NCBI RefSeq assembly: GCF_965200405.1
Contig: NZ_OZ241356.1
Coordinates: 1-64,000, forward strand
DNA: 64,000 nucleotides
Direction: 5' to 3'
DNA from: Glacieibacterium sp965200405
GTDB taxonomy: Bacteria; Pseudomonadota; Alphaproteobacteria; Sphingomonadales; Sphingomonadaceae
Below, one piece after another: positions 7,926 through 17,068 of this stretch. Each line of letters starts with the position of its first letter. Position 1 is the first letter of the stretch. The position numbers were made by a program, and so were the translations under genes. A model generated the notes under the pieces. It was not told where the DNA came from. It did no database searches and saw only the letters and a list, made by a program, of their open reading frames with translations.

Positions 7926-9706
7926 CGCAATACGGAGAACCCGTCCGCCGCTTCCGGTCTCGCGACTGGTTCGATGCGCCCGGCCGCTCGGACATGACCG
8001 CGCTCTATCTCGAGCGCTTCATGAATTACGGGGTCACCGCCGCCGAATTGCGCTCCGGCCGGCCGATCATCGGTATCGCCCAAAGCGGCAGCGACCTGTC
8101 GCCGTGCAACCGCATCCATCTCGATCTGGCGAACCGGACCAAGGCCGGTATCCGCGACGCGGGCGGTATTCCCATGGAATTCCCGACCCATCCGATCTTC
8201 GAGAATTGCCGCCGTCCGACAGCGGCGCTCGACCGCAATTTGTCGTACCTCGGCCTCGTCGAGATCCTGTACGGCTACCCGATCGACGCGGTCGTGCTGA
8301 CCACCGGCTGCGACAAGACCACTCCAGCAGGCATCATGGCGGCCTCGACGGTCGACATACCCGCCATCGTCCTGTCGGGCGGCCCGATGCTCGACGGCTG
8401 GCATGAGGGTGAGCTGGTCGGTTCCGGCACAGTCATCTGGCGCGCCCGCCGCAAGCTGGCCGCCGGCGAGATCACCGAGGCCGAGTTCCTCGACCGCGCC
8501 ACCGACAGCGCCCCGTCGGCCGGGCATTGCAACACGATGGGTACCGCGTCGACGATGAACGCCGTTGCGGAAGTGCTGGGCCTGTCGCTGCCCGGGTGCG
8601 CCGCGATCCCGGCGCCGTATCGCGAGCGCGGACAGATGGCCTATGCCACCGGCGTCCGCATCGTCGAGATGGCCTATGCCGACCTGCGCCCGTCGAAGAT
8701 CCTGACCCGCGAGAGCTTTCTCAACGCGATCCGCCTCGTCACCGCGATCGGCGGCTCGTCGAACGCCCAGCCGCACATCATGGCCATGGCGCGCCATGCC
8801 GGTGTCGAGCTGGCACCGTCGGACTGGACGACGTACGGCTACGACCTGCCATTGCTCGCCGACGTGCAGCCGGCCGGCCGCTTCCTGGGCGAGCGCTTCC
8901 ACCGCGCCGGCGGCGTCCCGGCCTTGCTGTGCGAACTGGCCCGCGCCGGACAGCTCGACAGCGACTGCCTGACCGTCACCGGGCGAACCCTTGGCGAGAA
9001 CATCGCCGGGCGGGACAGCCGCGACCGCGACGTCATCCGCACCTTCGAGCTGCCGCTGAAGGAGCGCGCCGGCTTCCTGGCCTTGTCGGGCAATCTATTC
9101 GACTTCGCCATCCTGAAGACCAGCGTCATCTCCGAGGAGTTCCGGACCCGCTATCTAAGCCGCCCGGGCAGCGAGGGCGTCTTCGAGGCGCGCGCCGTCG
9201 TGTTCGAAGGCTCGGACGATTATCACCACCGGATCAACGATCCTGCGTTGGAGATCGACGAGAATTGCATCCTGGTGATCCGTGGTGCCGGCCCGATCGG
9301 CTGGCCGGGCTCGGCCGAGGTCGTCAACATGCAGCCGCCGGATGCCCTGCTCAAGCGCGGTATCGCCTGGCTTCCGACGCTGGGCGACGGTCGCCAGTCG
9401 GGCACGTCCGATAGCCCGTCGATCCTCAATGCCTCGCCCGAGAGCGCCGTCGGCGGCGGCCTGGCGTGGCTGGCGACCGGCGACACCATTCGCATCGACC
9501 TCAACACCGGTGCCTGCAACGCGCTCGTCGATGACGCCGAGATCGCGCGCCGCCTGACCGAGACGCCGCCGCCGGTCCCGGCCAGCCATACGCCGTGGGA
9601 AGAGCTTTACCGGGAAAAGACCGGCCAGCTTGCGACCGGTGCAGTGCTGGAGATGGCGGTCAAGTACCGCAACGTCGCCGAGACGACGCCGCGCCACAAC
9701 CACTAG
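7922..9706 (+). CDS. xylD: D-xylonate dehydratase
   Basis: Converts D-xylonate to 2-keto-3-deoxy-D-xylonate in the Weimberg pathway. The 594-aa protein belongs to the IlvD/Edd iron-sulfur dehydratases and follows the Caulobacter xylonate dehydratase as I remember it almost throughout, from RRFRSRDWFD near the start to the terminal PRHNH. Cys62 (SPCN), Cys130 (TGCDKTTP) and Cys203 (GHCNTMG) are the expected three [2Fe-2S] ligands. The start overlaps the LacI regulator stop. It converges with the sugar symporter, and the pair is separated by a repeat and a bidirectional terminator. The related arabinonate dehydratases are a less likely alternative because xylB and xylC are adjacent. Confidence 0.95.
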   Translation: MTQYGEPVRRFRSRDWFDAPGRSDMTALYLERFMNYGVTAAELRSGRPIIGIAQSGSDLSPCNRIHLDLANRTKAGIRDAGGIPMEFPTHPIFENCRRPTAALDRNLSYLGLVEILYGYPIDAVVLTTGCDKTTPAGIMAASTVDIPAIVLSGGPMLDGWHEGELVGSGTVIWRARRKLAAGEITEAEFLDRATDSAPSAGHCNTMGTASTMNAVAEVLGLSLPGCAAIPAPYRERGQMAYATGVRIVEMAYADLRPSKILTRESFLNAIRLVTAIGGSSNAQPHIMAMARHAGVELAPSDWTTYGYDLPLLADVQPAGRFLGERFHRAGGVPALLCELARAGQLDSDCLTVTGRTLGENIAGRDSRDRDVIRTFELPLKERAGFLALSGNLFDFAILKTSVISEEFRTRYLSRPGSEGVFEARAVVFEGSDDYHHRINDPALEIDENCILVIRGAGPIGWPGSAEVVNMQPPDALLKRGIAWLPTLGDGRQSGTSDSPSILNASPESAVGGGLAWLATGDTIRIDLNTGACNALVDDAEIARRLTETPPPVPASHTPWEELYREKTGQLATGAVLEMAVKYRNVAETTPRHNH

Positions 9707-9727
9707 GGTGATCGCCGAGCCTTACTG

Positions 9728-9830
9728 CCCCCCTCCCGGAACGGGAGGGGACGGGGGTGGGACTTGGCATAAAGTCCGGCTGCCGACCTTGTGGAAGACC
9801 CACCCCCGGCCCTTCCCGTTCCGGGAGGGG
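9728..9830. repeat. Intergenic GC-rich inverted repeat element
   Basis: Two palindromic units face each other. The left unit is CCCCTCCCG-GAA-CGGGAGGGG (9730-9750). The right unit (9810-9830) has one mismatch in its left arm. Between them, GGGGGTGGG (9753-9761 region) is matched by CCCACCCCC near 9800, so the whole 103 bp can fold back on itself. Short dispersed elements of this kind are common between genes in sphingomonads. A related one lies inside the gene at 57991. Confidence 0.65.
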
Positions 9831-9839
9831 AGCAGCAAG

Positions 9840-9868
9840 AATGGCGCTCCGGACCCCGGAGCGCCATT
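9840..9868. terminator. Bidirectional terminator between xylD and the symporter
   Basis: A perfect 13-bp stem (AATGGCGCTCCGG, loop ACC, CCGGAGCGCCATT) is followed by TT on the plus side and sits between two convergent stops (9706 and 9875). It should end transcription from both directions. Confidence 0.8.
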
Positions 9869-9874
9869 TTCGTA

Positions 9875-11284
9875 TCAGCCAACCATGTCCTCGAGCTCAC
9901 GACCACGCGTCTCGTGGATGAACTTGCGGACGAAGAAGAACGAGACCAGCGCGCTCAGGGCGTAGAAGCCGTAAGTCAGCCCCAGGCCAAGCCCCGCCGC
10001 CATCGACGGAAAGCTGACCGAGATGCCGAAGTTGGTCATCCACTGGGCCAGACCGGCGACCGCCAGTGCGGAGCCGCGGATCTGGTTGGGGAACATCTCG
10101 CCGAGCATCACCCACATCACCGGTCCCCAGGACAGGTTGAAGAAGACGACATAGGCGTTCGCAGCGATCAGCGCGGTGATGCCGACCTGGTCGCTCAGAT
10201 GTAGGCTGCCGTTTACCGTCGTCGCGGTCGAGAAGCAGACCATGAGGATGCCGAGCGTCACCGCCATGCCCGCCGACCCGATCAGCAGCAGCGGCTTGCG
10301 GCCGAAGCGATCGATGGTCAGGATCGTGAACAAGCAGGCCAGGATCGACAGGCTGCCCGACAGGATGTTGATCTTCAGCGCGTCGTTCTCGCTGAAGCCG
10401 ACCGACTGCCATAGTACCGAGCCATAATAGAAAACGATGTTGATGCCGACGAGCTGCTGGAAGATCGCCAGCCCGATGCCGGCCCAGACGATCAGCCGGA
10501 CCTTGCCGGTCGCCTTGTCGAGCAGATCCGACAGCCGGGGCCGGTGATGATCGACCGCGAGGCTGTCACGGATCGTTCGCACCATTTCATGGGCGTGGTC
10601 GTTGCCGAACAACTTGGTCAGGACCGTCTCGGCCTCGCTATCGCGCCCCTTCATGACGAGGTAGCGTGGGCTCTCCGGGATCAGCAACAGGGTCGCGAAG
10701 TAGATCGCCGCAGGAATGACCTGGAGCCAGAACATCCAACGCCAGGCCGGCTGGTCGAACCAAAGGGTGCCCAGCGAGCCGCCCGCAGAATGGGCGAGGA
10801 CGTAGTTGGCGACGAACGCACCGGTCAGGCCGGTGATGATCATGATCTGCTGGACGCTCGATAGCCGGCCGCGGACCGACGCCGGGACGACTTCGCTGAT
10901 ATAGACCGGTGCCAGAACGCTGGCCGCGCCGACGCCGAGACCGCCGACGATGCGAGCCAGGATGAACATCAGCGACGAACTCGCAGCGCCAGCGGCCAAA
11001 GCACTGACGATGAACAGCAAGGCCGCGATCTTCATGACCGTGCGACGTCCGATGCGGTCAGCCAGTCGTCCGGCGATGAACGCTCCAGCGGCACAGCCGA
11101 GCAGGATCGCGCCGACGTTGAGACCGGTGCCCAGCGTCGAAAGATTGAAGGCCTTGTCGAGCCCGGCCTGCGTGCCGTTGATGACCCCGCTGTCATAGCC
11201 GAACATGAAGCCACCGATCGTCGCGACGATGACGATCAGCGCGACGAAGGCCTTGTTGACCCGTTCCGTACTTGTCCTTGCCAT
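9875..11284 (-). CDS. MFS sugar:proton symporter (probable xylose transporter)
   Basis: A 469-aa twelve-helix transporter of the MFS sugar-porter family. Family motifs are visible: GFMFGYDSGVI in helix 1, GRLADRIGRR in the loop after helix 2, PESPRYL after helix 6, and a C-terminal FVRKFIHETRGRELEDM resembling the PETKG-type ending. It is the last gene of the minus-strand operon xylB - xylC - symporter, 35 bp after the xylC stop, with AGGGGAG before ATG 11284. Location in the xylose operon supports D-xylose as substrate. The family also carries glucose, galactose and arabinose. Confidence 0.88.
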   Translation of the reverse strand: MARTSTERVNKAFVALIVIVATIGGFMFGYDSGVINGTQAGLDKAFNLSTLGTGLNVGAILLGCAAGAFIAGRLADRIGRRTVMKIAALLFIVSALAAGAASSSLMFILARIVGGLGVGAASVLAPVYISEVVPASVRGRLSSVQQIMIITGLTGAFVANYVLAHSAGGSLGTLWFDQPAWRWMFWLQVIPAAIYFATLLLIPESPRYLVMKGRDSEAETVLTKLFGNDHAHEMVRTIRDSLAVDHHRPRLSDLLDKATGKVRLIVWAGIGLAIFQQLVGINIVFYYGSVLWQSVGFSENDALKINILSGSLSILACLFTILTIDRFGRKPLLLIGSAGMAVTLGILMVCFSTATTVNGSLHLSDQVGITALIAANAYVVFFNLSWGPVMWVMLGEMFPNQIRGSALAVAGLAQWMTNFGISVSFPSMAAGLGLGLTYGFYALSALVSFFFVRKFIHETRGRELEDMVG

Positions 11285-11319
11285 GCCACTCCCCTCAATG
11301 TTGTTTTTGCAGGCGATCG

Positions 11320-12201
11320 TTATGCAGCGATCCTGGCCTCGGCAACGGCGAGGCCAGGGACATCGACTTCGAAAGCGAACAGGTCGCCCGCCTCGGGTTG
11401 GGCAGCAAGTGCCGCCGCGTCCAGTCCCTTGCGGGCAGTGGTAGCATAGGCAGTGGTCAGTGTCGGACCACCAAAGGCGATCTTAGTGACGTTCGCCGTC
11501 GGCAGGCGCACCGACGTCATCAGGCGGCCGTCGGGCGCATAGCGACGTGTCGCCCAACCACCGAAGAGACCGGTCCAGACGCAGCCGGCACTGTCGACGG
11601 TGATCCCGTCGGGATATCCGGCCCCGTCCTCGATCTCGACGAAGATCCGGGGTGCGCCGACGCTACCGTCGTCATGGAGATCGGCCGCAAAGATCGTCCG
11701 GGCAAAAGTATCGGTGTGATACAAGATCCGGCCGTCCGGCGAGAACGCCGGACCATTGGTGATGATGGCCTTGGGCAGACCGGTGTGGCGCACGCCGGTC
11801 GCATCGATGCTGTAGAAGCAGCCGCTGAGCGCCGTCTCCGCATCGTCCATCGAGCCGAACCAAATGCAGCCTCGCGCATCGGTCGAAGCGTCGTTCAGGC
11901 GATTGCCCGGCTGGTCGGCCTCCGGATTGGCCACTGACTCAAAGCTGCCGTTTGCAAGGTCGAAGCGCTTGATGCCTGACTGCATCCCGACGACGAAATC
12001 GCCGCCCTCGGCCGGAAGGATCCAGCCCGGCTGGCTCGACGTCACCCAGCTCGACAGGGTGGCCTTGGCTGGATCGAAACGGTGCAGCTGGTGGCCCTTG
12101 ATGTCGACGAACCACAGCGCCTGCTCGCGCGCCACCCACACCGGCCCTTCGCCGAGCATCGCACCGACACGACACGCCAGTCGCGGACTGCCCGTCGTCA
12201 T
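11320..12201 (-). CDS. xylC: Xylono-1,5-lactonase (SMP-30/gluconolactonase family)
   Basis: Opens D-xylonolactone to D-xylonate, the second Weimberg step, in the cytoplasm (no signal peptide). The 293-aa six-bladed propeller begins RLACRVGAMLGEGPVW, whose Glu in GEGP is the usual metal ligand, and carries NRLNDASTD and YPDGITVD, the family's Asn/Asp metal and substrate residues. The ATG (12201-12199) shares one base with the TGA of xylB, so translation is coupled. Assignment rests on family plus position between xylB and the transporter. Other sugar lactones could also be accepted. Confidence 0.9.
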   Translation of the reverse strand: MTTGSPRLACRVGAMLGEGPVWVAREQALWFVDIKGHQLHRFDPAKATLSSWVTSSQPGWILPAEGGDFVVGMQSGIKRFDLANGSFESVANPEADQPGNRLNDASTDARGCIWFGSMDDAETALSGCFYSIDATGVRHTGLPKAIITNGPAFSPDGRILYHTDTFARTIFAADLHDDGSVGAPRIFVEIEDGAGYPDGITVDSAGCVWTGLFGGWATRRYAPDGRLMTSVRLPTANVTKIAFGGPTLTTAYATTARKGLDAAALAAQPEAGDLFAFEVDVPGLAVAEARIAA

Positions 12202-13013
12202 CAGCGCCAGCCGGCGTCGACGAAATAGTTGTGACTGGTACACATCCGGGCGTCGTCCGAAGCGAGGAACAAGACGAGTGCGGCGACGTCGGACGGTTGG
12301 ATGCGGCCGTCGAGGCATTGCGCCGCGACGATCTCGGCCTCGCCCTCCGGTGTGTACCATTTCATCTGGCGCGGCGTCTCGACATTGCCCGGCACGATCG
12401 TGTTGACCCGGATGTTCGAGCGACCGAGATCACGCGCCAAGCTGCGCGTCAGACCCTCGATCGCTGCCTTGGCGGTCTGGTACAGCACGAGGTCGGCGAG
12501 CGCGAGATGCCAGCTGATCGAGCCGAAGTTCAGGATGACCCCGCCGCCCGCACGCTTCAGCGCGGGAACGACGGCCTGCGCTGCAAAGAACTGGTGGCGC
12601 AGGTTCGTCGCCATCCGCTCGTCCCAATATTCCGGCGTCACTTCGGCAATCGAATGGCGGTCGTCGTTCGCCGCGTTGTTGATCAGAACGTCGACACCGC
12701 CAAGGATTGCCTCGATCTCGGCGATCGTTGCCCGGAGCTTGGCGACGTCTGTCAGGTCGCAGTGGCGATAGACCGGCGCGTGCGCGGCCCCGCCAAGCCG
12801 GTCGACCAGCTCAAGGCTGGGACCGTCGGCTACGTCGACGAACGCGACCTGGGCGCCCTGCTGGACGAATGCCTCGACAAGGCCGGCGCCGATGCCACTG
12901 CCGCCGCCGGTAACGATGACACGCTTGCCCGAAAGGCTCGGATAGCTTGCCCGTGCGGAACCCGGCGTTCCTGCAGGCGCCAAACCGCCGGTAGAAGCTG
13001 GATCACTAGTCAT
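12201..13013 (-). CDS. xylB: D-xylose 1-dehydrogenase, SDR family
   Basis: NAD-dependent oxidation of D-xylose to xylono-lactone, first Weimberg step. The 270-aa short-chain dehydrogenase has the cofactor motif TGGGSGIG, the NNAANDDRH segment, a catalytic Ser in FGSISWH, YQTAK as the YxxxK pair, and an ending close to the Caulobacter enzyme (ASDDARMCTSHNYFVDAGWR). The first about 23 residues, rich in Gly, Ala and Pro, are longer than in the family, so an internal start cannot be excluded, although GGAG lies upstream of ATG 13013. It heads the xylB - xylC - symporter operon. A LacI-type operator lies 231 bp upstream. Confidence 0.93.
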   Translation of the reverse strand: MTSDPASTGGLAPAGTPGSARASYPSLSGKRVIVTGGGSGIGAGLVEAFVQQGAQVAFVDVADGPSLELVDRLGGAAHAPVYRHCDLTDVAKLRATIAEIEAILGGVDVLINNAANDDRHSIAEVTPEYWDERMATNLRHQFFAAQAVVPALKRAGGGVILNFGSISWHLALADLVLYQTAKAAIEGLTRSLARDLGRSNIRVNTIVPGNVETPRQMKWYTPEGEAEIVAAQCLDGRIQPSDVAALVLFLASDDARMCTSHNYFVDAGWR

Positions 13014-13374
13014 TCAGAAAGACTCCACGCCGGTTGCGGCAATGTTCAAAGCGGATTGAAAACGAAAATCGCGGAAGCAGGATCGAAAGTGGCAAGCGCC
13101 TCGACCTGTCCGAAACGGACTAGCTGAGCGACATCGGCTCGACGCCAATTGTCTGGCATCCCCCACCTGCCGACACGTCGGTCGAGGGACAGCGCTGCCG
13201 CTGCAAAGCTTCCTTCATCATTCCCCAAGTCATTCTTTTTTATTGATAGCGCTACCATCCATACAAGCGGCGGCAGTGTCAAGCACCTGTCGCGGGCGGG
13301 CGCCGGTCGACACTGTCCAACCATGTGAAGTGCCTCAACAGGTGAGCGAATCCGTGAAGCCACGGCGCACGGCG
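13014..13374. promoter_or_regulatory. Intergenic region upstream of xylB
   Basis: A 361-bp gap between lldD (stop at 13375) and xylB (start 13013), both on the minus strand. It holds the operator at 13244-13257 and must hold the xylB promoter. I see no credible gene in it. Confidence 0.55.
13244..13257. promoter_or_regulatory. LacI-family operator (TGATAGCGCTACCA)
   Basis: It shares ATTGATAGCGCTAMCAT with the GH3 site at 6591-6604 and lies upstream of the xylB - xylC - symporter operon. The distance to the start codon (about 230 bp) is long, which implies a distal promoter or a long leader. Confidence 0.72.
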
Positions 13375-14544
13375 TCAGGCGCTCGCCCGGAACTCCGCAG
13401 GCAGTTGCCGCAAGACATCAGGATCGAGCGTTGTGATATCGGTCTGGCCCGTCAGCGCCATCGCCACCGCCAGCTCGTGGCGCAACAGGTCGAGCATCCG
13501 CGCGACGCCGGCACCGCCCGCTGCACCCAGCGCATAGGCCCATGCTCGACCAAGCAGCACACCCTTCGCGCCGAGTGCCATCGCGCGCAGGATATCGACA
13601 CCCGACCGGATGCCGCCGTCCATCAGCACGTCCATCCTCCCCGCCACTGCCTCGACGACCGAAGGCAGGGCAACGATGGTCGAGGGAGCGCCGTCGAGTT
13701 GCCGCCCACCGTGGTTCGAAACGATGATCGCATCTGCGCCGACCTGGGCCGCCATCTCGGCGTCCGCCGGTTCCAGGATGCCCTTGAGGACCAGCCGTCC
13801 GTGCCAGCGCTGCTTGATCCAGGCGAGGTCGTCCCAGCTGATCGAGGCATCGAAATTACGCTGCACCCAAGCCGTGAACTGCGCCAGACCAGCGCCGTCG
13901 GGCATCGCCGGAGCGAAGTTCCCGAGCGTATGCGGCCGCCCGTTTACGCCGACGTCCCAGGCCCATTCCGGGTGACGGATGATCTCGACAGCACGCTTCA
14001 GCCGCGCCCCCAGGTTCTGCGACCCGGTCAGGCTGGAACGCATGTCGCGGTAACGCGCGCTGTGCACGACCAGGTCGACTGTCATCACCAGCGTCTCGAC
14101 CTTCAGCGCAGCGGCGCGCGCTAATATGCTCTCCATGACCGCGCGATCCTTGATCATGTACAATTGAAAGATCAGCGGTGACTGCACCGCGGGCGCGACT
14201 TCCTCCATCGCGCAGCATGATGAACTGGACAGGATGAAGGGGACGCCGGCGGCCTCGGCAGCGCGCGCCGCCTGAACCTCGCCGCGTCGCGCATACAGGC
14301 CGGCAAGGCCAATCGGCGCCAGCGCGACAGGCATCGCCGACGGCCGTCCGAACATCGTGGTCGCAAGGTTGATCGCGGACACGTCCCGCAGGACGCGCTG
14401 CCGCAAGTGCAGCCGCTGCAGGTCCGCGACGTTGCTGCGCATCGTGGCCTCGGAATACGAGCCACCGTCGATATAATCGAAAAGGAAGCGCGGCAGGCGG
14501 CGCTCGGCGAGCAGCCTGAAGTCGTCGATGCAGGCCGCGATCAA
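13375..14544 (-). CDS. lldD: FMN-dependent alpha-hydroxy acid dehydrogenase (LldD-like)
   Basis: Oxidises L-lactate or a related 2-hydroxy acid to the 2-keto acid, passing electrons to the membrane. The 389-aa TIM barrel begins with FLFDYIDGGSYSE, contains the strongly conserved SNHGGRQLDG (substrate His/Arg) and ends in DGGIRSGVDILRAMALGA and GRAWAYALGAAG. The TTG at 14544 aligns with the normal N-terminus and has AGGAG 7 bases upstream. It lies 117 bp after the exported bi-cupin gene in a minus-strand run that starts with an MFS carrier, so it more likely belongs to the IclR-controlled set than to the xylose operon. The substrate may differ from lactate. Confidence 0.86.
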   Translation of the reverse strand: MIAACIDDFRLLAERRLPRFLFDYIDGGSYSEATMRSNVADLQRLHLRQRVLRDVSAINLATTMFGRPSAMPVALAPIGLAGLYARRGEVQAARAAEAAGVPFILSSSSCCAMEEVAPAVQSPLIFQLYMIKDRAVMESILARAAALKVETLVMTVDLVVHSARYRDMRSSLTGSQNLGARLKRAVEIIRHPEWAWDVGVNGRPHTLGNFAPAMPDGAGLAQFTAWVQRNFDASISWDDLAWIKQRWHGRLVLKGILEPADAEMAAQVGADAIIVSNHGGRQLDGAPSTIVALPSVVEAVAGRMDVLMDGGIRSGVDILRAMALGAKGVLLGRAWAYALGAAGGAGVARMLDLLRHELAVAMALTGQTDITTLDPDVLRQLPAEFRASA

Positions 14545-14661
14545 TGCAACACTCCTGCCGGTCGCACGTCAAAGTCGCCCGACACGGGCAGATCGACCAG
14601 GCGCCCGGACGTCGGTGGAGGCCGCTTGCACGGCCTCCACGTCATACGAGCCTGGCTGGCG

Positions 14662-15621
14662 TCAGTCCGTTGCGAAGTTGTGCAGGATGACCGGGCGAGG
14701 ATTGAACGGGATGCGCGTCGACATTGGCGTGTCGGGCGCGCTCGACGGACGATGCCAACGTCCCTTGATCGCCGCGACCACATCACCCTGCTCAGCCTCG
14801 AAGTAAGGAACGCCTTCGATCTGGTAGCCGATCTTGCCTTCCATGACGAACCAGAACTCGGTCCAGTCGACGTGGAAGTGGCCCTTGTTGGTGGCCGGCG
14901 GGATCGGCTGACCCTTGCCGCGCAGGATGTTAGAGGTGAAGTGGTCGTCCCAGACGAACTTGCCGTTATACGGCTGGTCCGTATTGGCGACCTGCTTCCA
15001 GAAATCGACATAGATCGGGTTGGTGTCGCGATCCTTGCCGGGACCAGGCGTGCCGGTAACCTTGACGTAGGTCTTCCCCGGGAACGCATCGGGCGTCTCG
15101 GTCAGCGGGTACAGCGGCGGCGACCCGGCCTGGCGAACCTCGAAGCGCAGCGACGGCTTGTCGCCGACCGTCTCGATCGAATAAAAGTGGCGGAAAGGCA
15201 CGTTGACCATGAAGCCCTTGGTCGCAACGAAAGGCTCGGTGCCGTCGATCGACACCTTCATGGAGCCGTCCTGCACGATCCAGACGACCCGGTCATCGGC
15301 ATACATCTTGCGCTTCGTCGACTTGCCGACGCCGAGCGAAATATAGTCGGCATCCTGCTCGTTGTTGCGGACGATCGGCTGGACCCAATCGGTCTTGCCA
15401 CGATGCGCGGCGAGAATTTCGGACAGTTTCCAATGAGGCTTGTTCGGAGCAACATAGGGCGTCATCTTCGTCGGCTTACCCGACCAATAAGCTTCAGGGA
15501 CCTTCTGCGCCGTCACCGGCATCGCATCGCCCTTGCCGAGGAACTGCGCGCCTGCCGGCACAGCGATGCCGACCACCGCCATTGCTGCGGCGCTTAGAAC
15601 CAGTTGTTTGTAACTGCTCAT
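14662..15621 (-). CDS. Exported bi-cupin protein
   Basis: A 319-aa protein with a signal peptide (cleavage near VPAGA, residue 25) and two cupin domains. The C-terminal cupin keeps a full metal site: His248 and His250 in GHFH, Glu255, and His290 in KGRWHRP. The N-terminal cupin lacks the HxH pair and is probably structural. Bi-cupins include ring-cleaving dioxygenases, decarboxylases and isomerases, but those are normally cytoplasmic, so the function is open. It lies between an MFS carrier (112 bp upstream) and the hydroxy acid dehydrogenase. GGGGAGAG before ATG 15621 supports the start. Confidence 0.8.
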   Translation of the reverse strand: MSSYKQLVLSAAAMAVVGIAVPAGAQFLGKGDAMPVTAQKVPEAYWSGKPTKMTPYVAPNKPHWKLSEILAAHRGKTDWVQPIVRNNEQDADYISLGVGKSTKRKMYADDRVVWIVQDGSMKVSIDGTEPFVATKGFMVNVPFRHFYSIETVGDKPSLRFEVRQAGSPPLYPLTETPDAFPGKTYVKVTGTPGPGKDRDTNPIYVDFWKQVANTDQPYNGKFVWDDHFTSNILRGKGQPIPPATNKGHFHVDWTEFWFVMEGKIGYQIEGVPYFEAEQGDVVAAIKGRWHRPSSAPDTPMSTRIPFNPRPVILHNFATD

Positions 15622-15733
15622 TCTTCTCTCCCCAAGTGACTGACAATGTTCAGTCTACAATCAAAAGTTCTGTACTAGCCAGCAGTTTAACCGGCTGGAC
15701 CCGCCGATCAGGGCGGTGTGGATTACCGCCGAT

Positions 15734-16966
15734 CTACGCTGCCGCCGGCTTGTTCAGATTTCGAGCGGTGATCGCGGAAACGACCAGCATCACCACGAAC
15801 ACCATGAACGCCGGCCGGAAGTGCATCGCCGAGGCAAAAGGCGCTCCGAAGCCCTGCAGGATCAGGACCATCGGGCTCATCAGACCCATCACCTGCGGCA
15901 GCGCGTGGCGGCCGAAGCGGAAGGCGATCAGGCCCGGCCAAAGCGGCAGCACGCCGCCAGCCGACGCGCCGGCAAGCGCGCTGGCGACGAACAGGATCTT
16001 GTAGTCCGGGATCACCGCCAGCAGGATGCACGCGACAAGGTTGAGCGAGATCGCGACCCAGAAGGTGTTGCGAAGGCCGATCCTGTCCGTCCACGTCGCG
16101 AACATGATCTTGCCGAGGATCGCGAACACTCCCATCGTGATGGTTAGCTGGCTCGCCTCGAGTGCCGTTACGCCATAGGTCCGCGCATAAGGCACCATCA
16201 CCGCCATCAGGGCGAGATAGACCGTGACGGTCAGCACGAAGCTGACCCCGATCGTCCAGAAGTCGGTGCGCCGGAGAATTTCACTGTTCGACAGCAGTGC
16301 CACGGCCGGAGCAGGTGCGCTGCCCGCATCCGGGATGCCGCCGTACGGGTGCAGGCCTTTGTCCTCAGGACGGTCGACGACGATCAGCAGGATGATCGGA
16401 ATGGCAACCAGCGTGACCAGCGCGAAGATTCGGTAGGCGGCGGGCCAGCCCCAACCCTCGATCACGTAAGCGGCGAGCCTGGGGATCACCAGCTGTCCGA
16501 ACGAGGTCCCGAGCGTCGCCATGGTCAGGGCACGTCCGCGCGAAACGGCGAACCAGTTGGTGACGATCGCGGCAGCACCGAGCGGCGCCACGATGATTGA
16601 GCCGAAGGCGATGACGATCCCGTAGAGAAGGTAGAATTGCCAGAGCGATGTCGCCGTCGACAGGCCGAGATAGCCGATGGCCATGATGACCAGGCCGACC
16701 AGCATCATCCGCCGGATCGGGAAGCGCATCAGCAGGCGACCGGCGTAGATGCCCAGGACGCCGGTACCGATATTGGCCAATGTAAAGCCGAACAGGACGC
16801 TGGTCGTCGTCACGCCGAATGACTTGGCGACCGGGTTTACGAACACCGCAAAGGAATAGGTCACCGTGCCATAGACGATGCCGAAAGCGAAAAAGGCCGC
16901 GAGGACGATCAGCCAACCATAATATAGCCGGCTTGCCGGTGCTCCGGTGGCACTTGTCGTCACCAT
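15734..16966 (-). CDS. MFS transporter, monocarboxylate/oxalate-formate antiporter type
   Basis: A 410-aa twelve-helix carrier. The N-terminal half has YYGWLIVLAAFFAFGIVYGTVTYSF and NWFAVSRGRALTMATLGTSFGQ, features of the family that imports organic acids, including aromatic acids, into the cytoplasm. It is first in the minus-strand run MFS - bi-cupin - lldD. AGGGGAG precedes ATG 16966. A perfect 17-bp palindrome of the IclR-type set lies 103 bp upstream. By context it may import the acid product of the extracytoplasmic oxidation steps encoded nearby. Confidence 0.85.
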   Translation of the reverse strand: MVTTSATGAPASRLYYGWLIVLAAFFAFGIVYGTVTYSFAVFVNPVAKSFGVTTTSVLFGFTLANIGTGVLGIYAGRLLMRFPIRRMMLVGLVIMAIGYLGLSTATSLWQFYLLYGIVIAFGSIIVAPLGAAAIVTNWFAVSRGRALTMATLGTSFGQLVIPRLAAYVIEGWGWPAAYRIFALVTLVAIPIILLIVVDRPEDKGLHPYGGIPDAGSAPAPAVALLSNSEILRRTDFWTIGVSFVLTVTVYLALMAVMVPYARTYGVTALEASQLTITMGVFAILGKIMFATWTDRIGLRNTFWVAISLNLVACILLAVIPDYKILFVASALAGASAGGVLPLWPGLIAFRFGRHALPQVMGLMSPMVLILQGFGAPFASAMHFRPAFMVFVVMLVVSAITARNLNKPAAA

Positions 16967-17068
16967 GCTCGACTCCCCTGATCATCCCGCTTCTTCGAGC
17001 GGGTCGTACTTGGACTAGAGGCCGCTATTCGATCCAGCAAGTTTCGGCCCCTCTTGATGCTCTTGTCC

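Noticed and set aside
9728..9868. CRISPR-like or riboswitch-like structure
   Set aside because: There are only two inverted palindromic units and one terminator hairpin. There are no regularly spaced direct repeats and no leader relationship to a downstream gene.
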